NCBI GenBank assembly: GCA_025362115.1
Contig: JANYIK010000052.1
Location: 1-16,664 of the forward strand
Direction of reading: 5' to 3'
Length of the DNA stretch: 16,664 bases
Origin: Methylophilaceae bacterium
GTDB lineage: Bacteria > Pseudomonadota > Gammaproteobacteria > Burkholderiales > Methylophilaceae
The notes under the pieces were generated by a model that was given only the letters and a program-made list of their open reading frames with translations, had not been told where the DNA came from and made no database searches. The translations under genes and the position numbers were made by a program. Below are positions 1-6,915 of this stretch, piece by piece (the first letter of the stretch is position 1; each line of letters opens with the position of its first letter).

Positions 1-126
1 AAGTTCAATGGCGTGCCTAAGCACACCTTCTATTTGCACCTGAAAGAAACCGAATATCGCTTTAATCATCGCCGTGATAATCTTTACCTTGAACTACTCA
101 ATTTATTGAGATTGAAACCACTTTAA
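1..126 (+). CDS. IS1595-family (ISXO2-like) transposase, C-terminal end
   Basis: This open frame runs in from the left edge of the window and stops at 124-126. It encodes about 41 residues starting KFNGVPKHTFYLHLKE, then RFNHR and a leucine-rich end finishing LRLKPL. That is the C-terminal signature of DDE transposases of the IS1595/ISXO2 family, in which the FNGV..H.FYLHLKE..WRFNHR block includes the last catalytic acidic residue (the Glu of LKE). The start and the rest of the enzyme lie outside the window, so it cannot be judged intact or broken. It probably belongs to an insertion sequence that truncated the gene whose 3' end follows at 141-251. Confidence 0.85.
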   Translation, partial: KFNGVPKHTFYLHLKETEYRFNHRRDNLYLELLNLLRLKPL

Positions 127-139
127 CTTCCTAAGACCC
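1..139 (+). mobile_element. Right end of an IS1595-family insertion sequence
   Basis: The transposase stop at 124-126 is followed within 13 bases by CTTCCTAAGACCC, ending near 139. Insertion sequences of this family have a very short distance between the transposase stop and the terminal inverted repeat, so I infer that the right end is about here. An unrelated coding frame opens immediately afterwards. The left end and any target duplication are outside the window, so the boundary is not proven. Confidence 0.5.
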
Positions 140-140
140 A

Positions 141-251
141 ACCGAAATTAAGAACATCGTTCTTGGTGGTGGGCAAAAGTTTCTGAGTCCAGAAAGACGT
201 TTTGATGCAATCTTATACTTCTCAACTGATTTATTTGAAAATGAATCATGA
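141..251 (+). pseudogene. 3' remnant of a gene truncated by the insertion sequence
   Basis: A frame opens after the stop at 132-134 and continues to TGA at 249-251. It encodes TEIKNIVLGGGQKFLSPE, then RRFDAILYFSTDLFENES. No start codon or ribosome binding site precedes it. It reads like the hydrophilic C-terminus of a soluble protein, and its stop overlaps the methyltransferase start as ATGA (248-251), the usual arrangement of translationally coupled genes. I infer that it is the tail of the gene once upstream in the same operon, plausibly the partner restriction endonuclease or another modification subunit. I do not recognise the family from this short piece. Confidence 0.5.
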
Positions 252-1219
252 GTTACAGAGTCATTGATTTATTTGCAGGTGGTGGTGGTTTATCTCTTGG
301 TTTTAGCCAAGCTGGATTTGATATTGTCTGCGCTATTGAAAACTGGCAACCGGCGATTGATATATACCAAGAAAATTTTAATTCTCATCCAGTTATAAAC
401 ACAGACTTAGGAGATATTGATAACGCTGCAAAAATTATTACTAATTACGCTCCAAACATTATCGTTGGCGGCCCTCCATGCCAGGACTTTTCAAGTGCGG
501 GAAAAAGAGACGAAAGCCTTGGCAGAGCCAACCTGACGGTGTCTTTTGCCGAGATTATCAGAAAATGTAAGCCCGAAATTTTTGTTATGGAAAATGTAGA
601 CAGGGCAGCAAAAGCCAAAGCGTTTCAGGCAGCGCTAAAAATCTTCAAAAGCGCAGGCTATGGTTTAACCATCAAGACAATCAATGCTGCCTACTGTGGT
701 ACGCCACAATTACGCAAACGCCTTATAGTAATCGGTAGGTTGGAAGAAAAAGATGGTTTTATGGAGCAACTGCTTGATGCTGGATTAGCCAATGAACCAA
801 TGACCATTCGTCAGTATTTCAATGGATCATTAAACTTTGAACATTATTACCGGCATCCAAGGTCATATGCAAGACGCGCCATTTTTAGTATTGACGAACC
901 AAGCCCAACCATTCGAGGCGTGAATCGCCCCATACCCAAGGGGTACCCAGGGCATTCGGGAGACCCCATCACTGTTAATAGCAATCTGAGAAGCTTAACG
1001 ACATTAGAGCGCGCAAGAATTCAGACATTTCCGGATAGTTTCAAATGGATCGGATCAAAAACAGATATTGAACAGGTGATAGGTAACGCTGTGCCTGTAA
1101 AACTGGCGGAGCATATTGCGTCTTGCCTTATAAAATATCTTGAGAACCAAGATACGAAGAACTTTCAAAATCAACTCTTCCAAAATCAAGCCAATTACTC
1201 CATCGAGCAACGGGACTGA
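248..1219 (+). CDS. DNA (cytosine-5-)-methyltransferase
   Basis: This enzyme transfers a methyl group from S-adenosylmethionine to C5 of a cytosine in a specific DNA site. All main motifs are visible: motif I DLFAGGGGLSLGF (residues 7-19), motif IV GGPPCQDFSSAG with catalytic Cys78, motif VI MENV around 114-117, motif VIII QLRKR (154-158), and motif X GNAVP near 279-283. The stretch between VIII and X, roughly 165-250, is the target-recognition region; I cannot predict the site. At 323 residues it is normal for a type II m5C enzyme and looks active. The gene is clearly more AT-rich than its neighbours, which suggests horizontal acquisition. It has no good Shine-Dalgarno and overlaps the stop of the truncated frame upstream, so it was probably translated by coupling. 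No intact endonuclease is in the window. Confidence 0.92.
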   Translation: MSYRVIDLFAGGGGLSLGFSQAGFDIVCAIENWQPAIDIYQENFNSHPVINTDLGDIDNAAKIITNYAPNIIVGGPPCQDFSSAGKRDESLGRANLTVSFAEIIRKCKPEIFVMENVDRAAKAKAFQAALKIFKSAGYGLTIKTINAAYCGTPQLRKRLIVIGRLEEKDGFMEQLLDAGLANEPMTIRQYFNGSLNFEHYYRHPRSYARRAIFSIDEPSPTIRGVNRPIPKGYPGHSGDPITVNSNLRSLTTLERARIQTFPDSFKWIGSKTDIEQVIGNAVPVKLAEHIASCLIKYLENQDTKNFQNQLFQNQANYSIEQRD

Positions 1220-1240
1220 GGCTACCCGCAGCCAGCTCTA

Positions 1241-2476
1241 ATGAAAACACTCACTCTCAACTCACAAATCTTGCTGGGCGCTGCCATAGGAGTTACGCTG
1301 GGTTTGTTGCTAAGCAAACTTGGCGCTGACTCTGTAACGTCGCAACACACCCTTTATGTGGCAGGCTTGCTGGGCAATGTGTTTGTGGATTTACTGAAGA
1401 TGATTCTAGTGCCGCTCGTGTTCACTTCTATCGCTGTTGGGGTGGCCAACTTGCGCGCCCATCAACAAATACATCGGGTGTGGACTGCTACGCTGGCGTT
1501 CTTTGTGCTGTCAATGGCGATAGCGATTGTGATTGGCCTGAGTGCCACCAATTTGTTTGAGCCGGGCAAGGGGTTGAGCTTGGCATTATTCCAAAACGCC
1601 ACGCCGCAGATGGCCGCCAAACACATGACCTTGGCCGAGTTTGCTTTGAGCTTCTTTCATAGCTTATTCGTCAACCCCTTTGCCGCACTGGCGCAAGGCA
1701 ACGTGCTCGCTATTGTTATTTTTGCGCTGTTTTTAGGCATAGCACTGGTCATGGGTGGCGAGCGCTATCGCAACCTTCTCGCATTACTGCAAGAAGGCCT
1801 AGAACTCACACTACACATTGTCGGCTGGATTATGCGGCTTGCTCCTATCGGCATCATGGCGCTGCTTACCAAGCTAGTCGCCACGCAAGACGCGACCTTA
1901 CTCGCCAGCATGGGCAAATTTGTTGCGGTGGTGATAGGTTCTACGCTGCTACACGGTGTGATAGTGCTGCCGCTGCTACTGTGGCTAGTTACACGCATTT
2001 CTCCGCTACATTTCTGGCGCGGTGCGCGAGAGGCTTTAGTCACAGCTTTTGCCACCAGCTCCAGCTCCGCCACGCTGCCTGTTACTTTGCGCTGCACGCA
2101 GCAGCATCTGCATGTAAAACCCGAAATCGCCGGGTTCGTTATCCCGCTTGGCGCTACGGTTAATATGGACGGTACAGCACTGTATGAAGCCGCCGCCGCG
2201 TTGTTTATCGCCAATCTGGCAGGTGTTGAGCTTAATCACTTACAGCAACTCATTGTGTGCTTCACCGCCATGATTGCAGCTATTGGCGCACCGGGCATTC
2301 CCAGTGCTGGGATGGTGACGATGGTCATGGTGCTGCAATCGGTAGGTTTACCCGCCGAGGCCATTGCGATTTTGTTGCCCATAGACCGCTTGCTCGATGC
2401 CTTCCGCACCGCAGTAAATGTGGAAGGCGACATGGTGGGCAGCTTGGTGGTGCAACGTCTAATCGGTGCTAATTAA
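1241..2476 (+). CDS. DAACS-family dicarboxylate/amino acid:cation symporter
   Basis: This is an inner-membrane secondary transporter of the glutamate/C4-dicarboxylate family (GltP, DctA, GltT), which couples uptake to Na+ or H+. The 411-residue protein has many hydrophobic segments, beginning at residues 8-25 and 40-68. It carries the family hallmarks: the serine-rich re-entrant loop ATSSSSATLPVTL (271-283), NMDGTALYE (308-316), a second loop with GAPGIPSAGMVTM (about 348-360), and the last helix with DAFRTAVNVEGD. Length is typical. Substrate cannot be assigned: glutamate, aspartate or a C4-dicarboxylate are all possible. It starts 21 bases after the methyltransferase, with no clear Shine-Dalgarno before its ATG. 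hemA starts 14 bases downstream. The acquired region upstream may have separated it from an older promoter. Confidence 0.88.
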   Translation: MKTLTLNSQILLGAAIGVTLGLLLSKLGADSVTSQHTLYVAGLLGNVFVDLLKMILVPLVFTSIAVGVANLRAHQQIHRVWTATLAFFVLSMAIAIVIGLSATNLFEPGKGLSLALFQNATPQMAAKHMTLAEFALSFFHSLFVNPFAALAQGNVLAIVIFALFLGIALVMGGERYRNLLALLQEGLELTLHIVGWIMRLAPIGIMALLTKLVATQDATLLASMGKFVAVVIGSTLLHGVIVLPLLLWLVTRISPLHFWRGAREALVTAFATSSSSATLPVTLRCTQQHLHVKPEIAGFVIPLGATVNMDGTALYEAAAALFIANLAGVELNHLQQLIVCFTAMIAAIGAPGIPSAGMVTMVMVLQSVGLPAEAIAILLPIDRLLDAFRTAVNVEGDMVGSLVVQRLIGAN

Positions 2477-2490
2477 GGCATAATAAGCGT

Positions 2491-3738
2491 ATGAATTTGT
2501 ACACAATTGGGGTAAATCACACCACCGCCCCGCTTTCCATCCGCGAACATGTCGCTTTTCAGAATGAAAATCTGGCGGTAGCGCTACGCGACCTGACTAC
2601 GCACGGCGTGGAAGAAGCCGCCATCATTTCTACTTGCAACCGCACTGAGCTTTACTTTCAGGCTGCAACACCACAAAGCGCTCTGCAATGGCTGGCGCAA
2701 TATCATAGACTTGAGTCGCAAAAGATCCAGCCTTACACCTACACCTTGCTACAAAAAGAAGCCGTTCATCATGCTTTCCGTGTGGCTTCAGGGCTGGATT
2801 CGATGGTACTGGGCGAACCGCAGATTCTGGGACAGATGAAGCAAGCGGTAAAGATTGCTGAGCACGCAGGCACACTTGGAACATTGTTGCATAAGCTGTT
2901 CCAGAAGACTTTCTCAGTTGCGAAAGAAGTCCGTACCCATACAGACATTGGTGCGAGTTCTATTTCGATGGCTGCAGCATCGGTCAAACTGGCACAACGC
3001 ATTTTTGGCGAGGTTGCCGGTTTGAAAGTGTTGTTCATTGGCGCAGGCGAGATGATTGCACTGTGCGCCGAACACTTCGCAACCCAAAACCCTGCCTCCG
3101 TCACCGTAGCCAACCGCACCTTGGAGCGCGGCGCAGAACTGGCGCAGGCCTTTAACGCAAAAACCATATTGTTGTCAGAATTGCCGGAACGGCTAGGAGA
3201 GTTCGACATTGTGATCACCTCTACCGCCAGCCAATTACCGATAGTCGGATTAGGCATGGTGGAGCGTGCTGTCAAGGCACGCCGCCATCGACCCATGTTG
3301 ATGGTGGACTTGGCCGTGCCTCGTGACATCGAGCCGGAAGTGGTCGACCTGGATGACGTGTTTCTCTACACCGTGGATGATCTGGCCGGAATCGTACAGG
3401 AAGGCATGGAAAATCGTCAGCAAGCGGCGATCGAAGCTGAGGCCATCATCAAATTGCGCGTAGAAACCTTCATGCAGTGGATGGACTCTAGAGAATCCGT
3501 CCCCACCATCCGTGCGTTGCGCGATCATGGTGAAAAACTACGCCGTAACGAGTTAGAAAAAGCCCTAAAGGCACTGGCACAAGGAGAGACTCCAGAACAG
3601 GTGGTAGAAGCCTTGAGTAATGCGCTAACCAACAAACTGCTACACGGCCCCAGCCACGCATTAAACACCGCCGCTGGTGAAGAACGCGACCATATTGAGT
3701 CGCTATTACGCCGCCTTTATCAAATTAGAAACTTTTAA
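2491..3738 (+). CDS. hemA: Glutamyl-tRNA reductase
   Basis: The enzyme reduces glutamyl-tRNA(Glu) to glutamate-1-semialdehyde with NADPH, the first committed step of C5-pathway tetrapyrrole synthesis in the cytoplasm. The N-terminal catalytic domain has STCNRTELYF with nucleophile Cys49 and AVHHAFRVASGLDSMVLGEP (91-110), the glutamyl-tRNA recognition block. The NADPH-binding domain starts at VLFIGAGEM (180-188). The C-terminal helical dimerisation domain ends LLRRLYQIRNF. At 415 residues it has the usual length. An AAGG lies ahead of the ATG (GGCATAATAAGCGT spacer). It is followed after 9 bases by prfA, the conserved hemA-prfA order of many proteobacteria, so the two are probably co-transcribed. 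Confidence 0.97.
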   Translation: MNLYTIGVNHTTAPLSIREHVAFQNENLAVALRDLTTHGVEEAAIISTCNRTELYFQAATPQSALQWLAQYHRLESQKIQPYTYTLLQKEAVHHAFRVASGLDSMVLGEPQILGQMKQAVKIAEHAGTLGTLLHKLFQKTFSVAKEVRTHTDIGASSISMAAASVKLAQRIFGEVAGLKVLFIGAGEMIALCAEHFATQNPASVTVANRTLERGAELAQAFNAKTILLSELPERLGEFDIVITSTASQLPIVGLGMVERAVKARRHRPMLMVDLAVPRDIEPEVVDLDDVFLYTVDDLAGIVQEGMENRQQAAIEAEAIIKLRVETFMQWMDSRESVPTIRALRDHGEKLRRNELEKALKALAQGETPEQVVEALSNALTNKLLHGPSHALNTAAGEERDHIESLLRRLYQIRNF

Positions 3739-3747
3739 GTTTCCCCC

Positions 3748-4827
3748 ATGAAAACCTCATTAGAAAAAAAACTCGCCACCTTGAGCGAGCGTCTTGAAGA
3801 ACTTAATCGCTTGCTATCATCTGAGACCGCCACATCAGATATGGACAACTACCGCAAAATTTCTCGCGAGCATGCCGAAATCACTCCGGTAGTAGAGCGC
3901 TACCGCGAGTACCAGAAGATCGAATCTGACATTGCCGCTGCAAAAGAAATGTTGGCCGACCCTGATATGCGTGCGTTTGCCGAAGATGAAATCGAATCCG
4001 GAAAGCTAAGCCTGGAAACTGCAGAATTCGAACTGCAGAAATTGTTGTTACCCAAGGATGCCAACGACGAGCGCAATATCTTCCTCGAGATTCGTGCTGG
4101 TACTGGCGGCGATGAATCGGCGATTTTTGCGGGCAACCTGTTCCGCATGTATTCGCGCTATGCCGAGCGTCAACGCTGGAAGGTGGAGGTCGTCTCGGCC
4201 AACGAATCCGAGCTAGGGGGCTACCGTGAAATCATTGCTCGTATAGAAGGATATGGCGCTTATTCCAAACTCAAGTTCGAATCCGGTGGACATCGAGTAC
4301 AGCGCGTACCGGAAACCGAAACCCAAGGGCGTATCCATACTTCGGCCTGCACTGTTGCCATCATGCCGGAAGTTGACGAAATTGCCGATGTGGAACTAAA
4401 TCCTGCGGATTTGCGTATTGATACCTATAGAGCCAGTGGCGCTGGTGGTCAGCACATCAACAAGACCGATTCCGCCGTCCGCATCACACACTTGCCTACG
4501 GGCATCGTCGCCGAATGCCAAGACGGGCGCTCACAGCACGCCAACAAAGCCTCGGCCATGCGAGTGCTGGCGGCTCGCATCAAAGACGTGCAGGTACGCG
4601 AACAGCAATCCAAGGAAGCCGCCACGCGCAAGAGCCTGATCGGCAGCGGTGACCGCAGTGAACGCATCAGGACGTACAATTTCCCACAAGGACGCATTAC
4701 TGACCACCGTATCAATCTGACGCTGCACAAGATAGACGCGGTGATGGAAGGTGACTTGGATGAACTGATAGAGGCGCTATCCAGCGAACATCAGGCCGAG
4801 CAATTGGCGATGTTAGGAGAAGATTAA
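3748..4827 (+). CDS. prfA: Peptide chain release factor 1
   Basis: RF1 recognises UAA and UAG in the ribosomal A site and triggers hydrolysis of peptidyl-tRNA. The peptidyl-transferase motif GGQ is at residues 233-235 in GAGGQHINKTDSAVR. The stop-codon-reading tripeptide is P-E-T at 188-190, fitting the PxT pattern of RF1. The length of 359 residues matches the family (E. coli 360). The last 51 codons (4675-4827) are duplicated at 6761-6913, 93% identical and without gaps. The copy attached to this gene has LHK and AMLGED where the orphan copy has LYK and AALGED; the latter is closer to E. coli RF1. The gene may therefore be a chimera whose 3' end was replaced by an insertion. No prmC follows. 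Confidence 0.97.
   Translation: MKTSLEKKLATLSERLEELNRLLSSETATSDMDNYRKISREHAEITPVVERYREYQKIESDIAAAKEMLADPDMRAFAEDEIESGKLSLETAEFELQKLLLPKDANDERNIFLEIRAGTGGDESAIFAGNLFRMYSRYAERQRWKVEVVSANESELGGYREIIARIEGYGAYSKLKFESGGHRVQRVPETETQGRIHTSACTVAIMPEVDEIADVELNPADLRIDTYRASGAGGQHINKTDSAVRITHLPTGIVAECQDGRSQHANKASAMRVLAARIKDVQVREQQSKEAATRKSLIGSGDRSERIRTYNFPQGRITDHRINLTLHKIDAVMEGDLDELIEALSSEHQAEQLAMLGED
4675..4827 (+). repeat. 153-bp direct repeat, copy 1 (3' end of prfA)
   Basis: These 51 codons align without gaps to 6761-6913, offset 2086. I count 10 differences by eye, about 93.5% identity. Similarity stops exactly at the stop codon on the right and at the Tyr codon TAC on the left. Seven of the ten differences are silent, so both copies evolved as real RF1 ends before being brought together. 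Confidence 0.9.
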
Positions 4828-4893
4828 GCCAATGAGGCACGTTGACTACCTACGCCGAACTTAACCATTGATCTACCAACATCAAGGACACGC

Positions 4894-6666
4894 ATGCACA
4901 TTGGCGACAGATATGAAGTAGTCCGAACGTACGAAGGCGGCATGGGAGTTGCTCACGTCTGTAAAGATATAAATGCCGCTGGTCAACTAGTCGTGCTGAA
5001 GACCTACAAAGAGGGCGTTTCAGATCAGAAGTTCCGCGCCGCTCTCATTCAGGAAGCCAACGCTTGGATCGCGCTACACGGCCAGCAGTACCTAGCGCAC
5101 ATTGACGACGTGCTGTCGCTTGATGGCAGCCTCTATCTTAAGATGCCCTTCTACGCCAACGGTAACTTAGCCGACATTCTTGAGAATGGTCCCTTGCCGA
5201 TCAATGATGCAGTCAGGCTAGCAGCACATATCTTGATGGGAATGCGCTACCTCAGCGATAAGGCTAAATTCTTGCATCTCGACTTGAAGCCTCAAAACGT
5301 GCTCATCGGCGAAGCCAACGAGGCATTAATCACAGACCTGGGACTCGCAAAATCTGTTTACCAAGTGACCGGGTTTCCGTCTCTCGGTCAAAAGCAGCGC
5401 CCCGAGCAAAGCGGCATTTCGGGGACAATCCCGTACATGGCTCCTGAGTTGTTCAAAGGTGGCAAGGCAACTGCTAGTGCTGATATCTGGGCGTGGGGTC
5501 TTATTTTCTTTGAGATGCTCACTGGCCGTCAAGCCTTCACCGGATCAACTTTCGAAGAAATTGCCGTCAGCATCTGCACTAAACCTCCCGCTGACTGGCT
5601 CAGGTTTAGGGAAACCGTGCCACGATCTGTCTTCGATCTTGTCGCCACCTCCATTGAAAAGGATCCCTCTCGTAGATTTCAATCATTTACCCAACTCTCC
5701 GAGGCATTCGATAAGATCATCAAGACTGATGTGGCCGACGAGAAGTTACCATTTTGGAAGCGGGATGATCGAATTTTGCTTAGCGACAAGATCACTGCCG
5801 GTCATTGGATTTATGAGGTGCGGCAGGGGAGGGGTGGAGTGAAGGTGAATTTTACTTTCAATGAGCTTACCGATTTGACCCGCGCGAAACGATACAGATT
5901 GATCGGGAATCGTTCGTCAGCTCTTGACTGTCTTCAAAACATCCTCGGCGATGATTGCGTCTGGGTCTCGAAATGGATCGAGTTAATGCACACCCGTTCC
6001 CCCGGTCTAGTGCACTTGGTTTTTAAGGACTTTGGGTTTGATTGTTACTTCGGATGCCAAGTCTTGATTGAAGTTGCCGAGTTGCGCCTTGCGGTCTTTC
6101 TGGATGGCCTCTATGCTCATGATCCGATACCAGAGGCAGAGATTGAGGCCTACTGCCAAGCTGCCTTGCAACTCATGAAGTCTGGCTTCCAGTCAGCCAA
6201 GCTTGCGGAGTTGTGCGGTCAAGTCTTCCTGCAAGTACAGAACTTTGCTCTCGCGGAGCAGTTTTTCGAGCAAGCGTGGAACACAGGAACGTGGAAGGAT
6301 CAAACATCGACAGCAGCGTGCCTTGTCACTCTCTACGGAACGAAAGGCGATCTACAGAAGTTGCGAGACTTCGCAGCCAACGAAGTAGAGCCACGCTTCG
6401 CTGAACTTGATGACGCTGGGGCTCAAGAGACATGTGCAAGACCTTATCTTTTCTTAAAGGATGCGGAGCGCTCTTTACACTTTTTCCGGCGTTCCCTCAG
6501 CCTGGACATAAACAATCCCTGGGGCATCATGCAGGCGTGCATTGCTGCATGGAACTGCAGAAAGCAAGATGAGGCCAAAAAGTGGCGTCAGACCCTCTCA
6601 GCTATTGCCCCCGATTCGCCATTCCAGGGTCAGATTGATCGCCTAATCCCGAATCTTCTTCCATAG
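4894..6666 (+). CDS. Ser/Thr protein kinase with a long C-terminal helical (TPR-like) region
   Basis: The N-terminal 275 residues form a Hanks-type kinase. Visible are glycine-rich loop EGGMG (14-18), ATP-anchoring Lys36 in VVLKTY, Glu54 in helix C, catalytic loop HLDLKPQN (128-135) with Asp130, DLG (148-150) in place of DFG, and APE (183-185). All catalytic residues are present, so it should be active. The activation loop is long and Gly/Ser/Gln-rich (about 158-178). Residues about 280-420 match no domain I recognise. Residues about 420-590 look like TPR-type helix pairs. No membrane segment or signal peptide is seen, so it is probably cytoplasmic. A good AAGGA lies 5 bases before the ATG. 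The gene sits alone between duplicated prfA ends, so it is probably acquired. Its substrate and role are unknown; a defence or regulatory role is only a guess. Confidence 0.88.
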   Translation: MHIGDRYEVVRTYEGGMGVAHVCKDINAAGQLVVLKTYKEGVSDQKFRAALIQEANAWIALHGQQYLAHIDDVLSLDGSLYLKMPFYANGNLADILENGPLPINDAVRLAAHILMGMRYLSDKAKFLHLDLKPQNVLIGEANEALITDLGLAKSVYQVTGFPSLGQKQRPEQSGISGTIPYMAPELFKGGKATASADIWAWGLIFFEMLTGRQAFTGSTFEEIAVSICTKPPADWLRFRETVPRSVFDLVATSIEKDPSRRFQSFTQLSEAFDKIIKTDVADEKLPFWKRDDRILLSDKITAGHWIYEVRQGRGGVKVNFTFNELTDLTRAKRYRLIGNRSSALDCLQNILGDDCVWVSKWIELMHTRSPGLVHLVFKDFGFDCYFGCQVLIEVAELRLAVFLDGLYAHDPIPEAEIEAYCQAALQLMKSGFQSAKLAELCGQVFLQVQNFALAEQFFEQAWNTGTWKDQTSTAACLVTLYGTKGDLQKLRDFAANEVEPRFAELDDAGAQETCARPYLFLKDAERSLHFFRRSLSLDINNPWGIMQACIAAWNCRKQDEAKKWRQTLSAIAPDSPFQGQIDRLIPNLLP

Positions 6667-6760
6667 CCCGTATGACCACAATAACTAACGGTCATTGCGC
6701 CGAATGTAGCAAGGGTCAGTGGGTTAAGGCACTACGCGCCTAACGCCACCCTACAAACCT

Positions 6761-6913
6761 TACAACTTTCCGCAAGGACGCATTACTGACCACCGTATCA
6801 ATCTGACGCTGTACAAGATAGACGCGGTGATGGAAGGTGACTTGGATGAACTGATAGAAGCGCTATCCAGCGAACATCAGGCCGAGCAATTGGCGGCGCT
6901 GGGTGAAGATTAA
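6761..6913 (+). pseudogene. Orphan 3' fragment of prfA (direct repeat, copy 2)
   Basis: In frame from TAC at 6761 it encodes YNFPQGRITDHRINLTLYK and continues to LAALGED and a stop at 6911-6913. It has no start codon, GGQ or codon-reading domain, so it cannot act as a release factor. It keeps an uninterrupted frame and family-consensus residues (LYK, AALGED), so it was recently part of a functional gene. The 94 bases before it (6667-6760) hold nothing recognisable. I infer that it is the displaced native end of prfA. Confidence 0.88.
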
Positions 6914-6915
6914 AG

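Larger units (their letters stand above)
4675..6913 (+). other. Candidate ~2.1-kb insertion at the prfA 3' end, flanked by 153-bp direct repeats
   Basis: A protein kinase gene, and nothing else, lies between the two prfA 3' ends. The arrangement is that of an element that integrates in the 3' end of a housekeeping gene and restores it with its own copy. The displaced original end (6761-6913) lies 2 bases from the convergent mltA stop, which would be the ancestral neighbour. No integrase or transposase is present in the interval. The unit could therefore be a passive cassette, a remnant of a larger island, or the product of homologous recombination with foreign DNA. Confidence 0.6.

Noticed and set aside
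1765..2433. Several frames antisense or out of frame within the symporter gene
   Set aside because: They lie wholly within a well-supported coding sequence and show no recognisable protein character.
6761..6913. Second functional release factor gene
   Set aside because: Only the last 51 codons are present; the stop-codon-reading and GGQ regions are missing.
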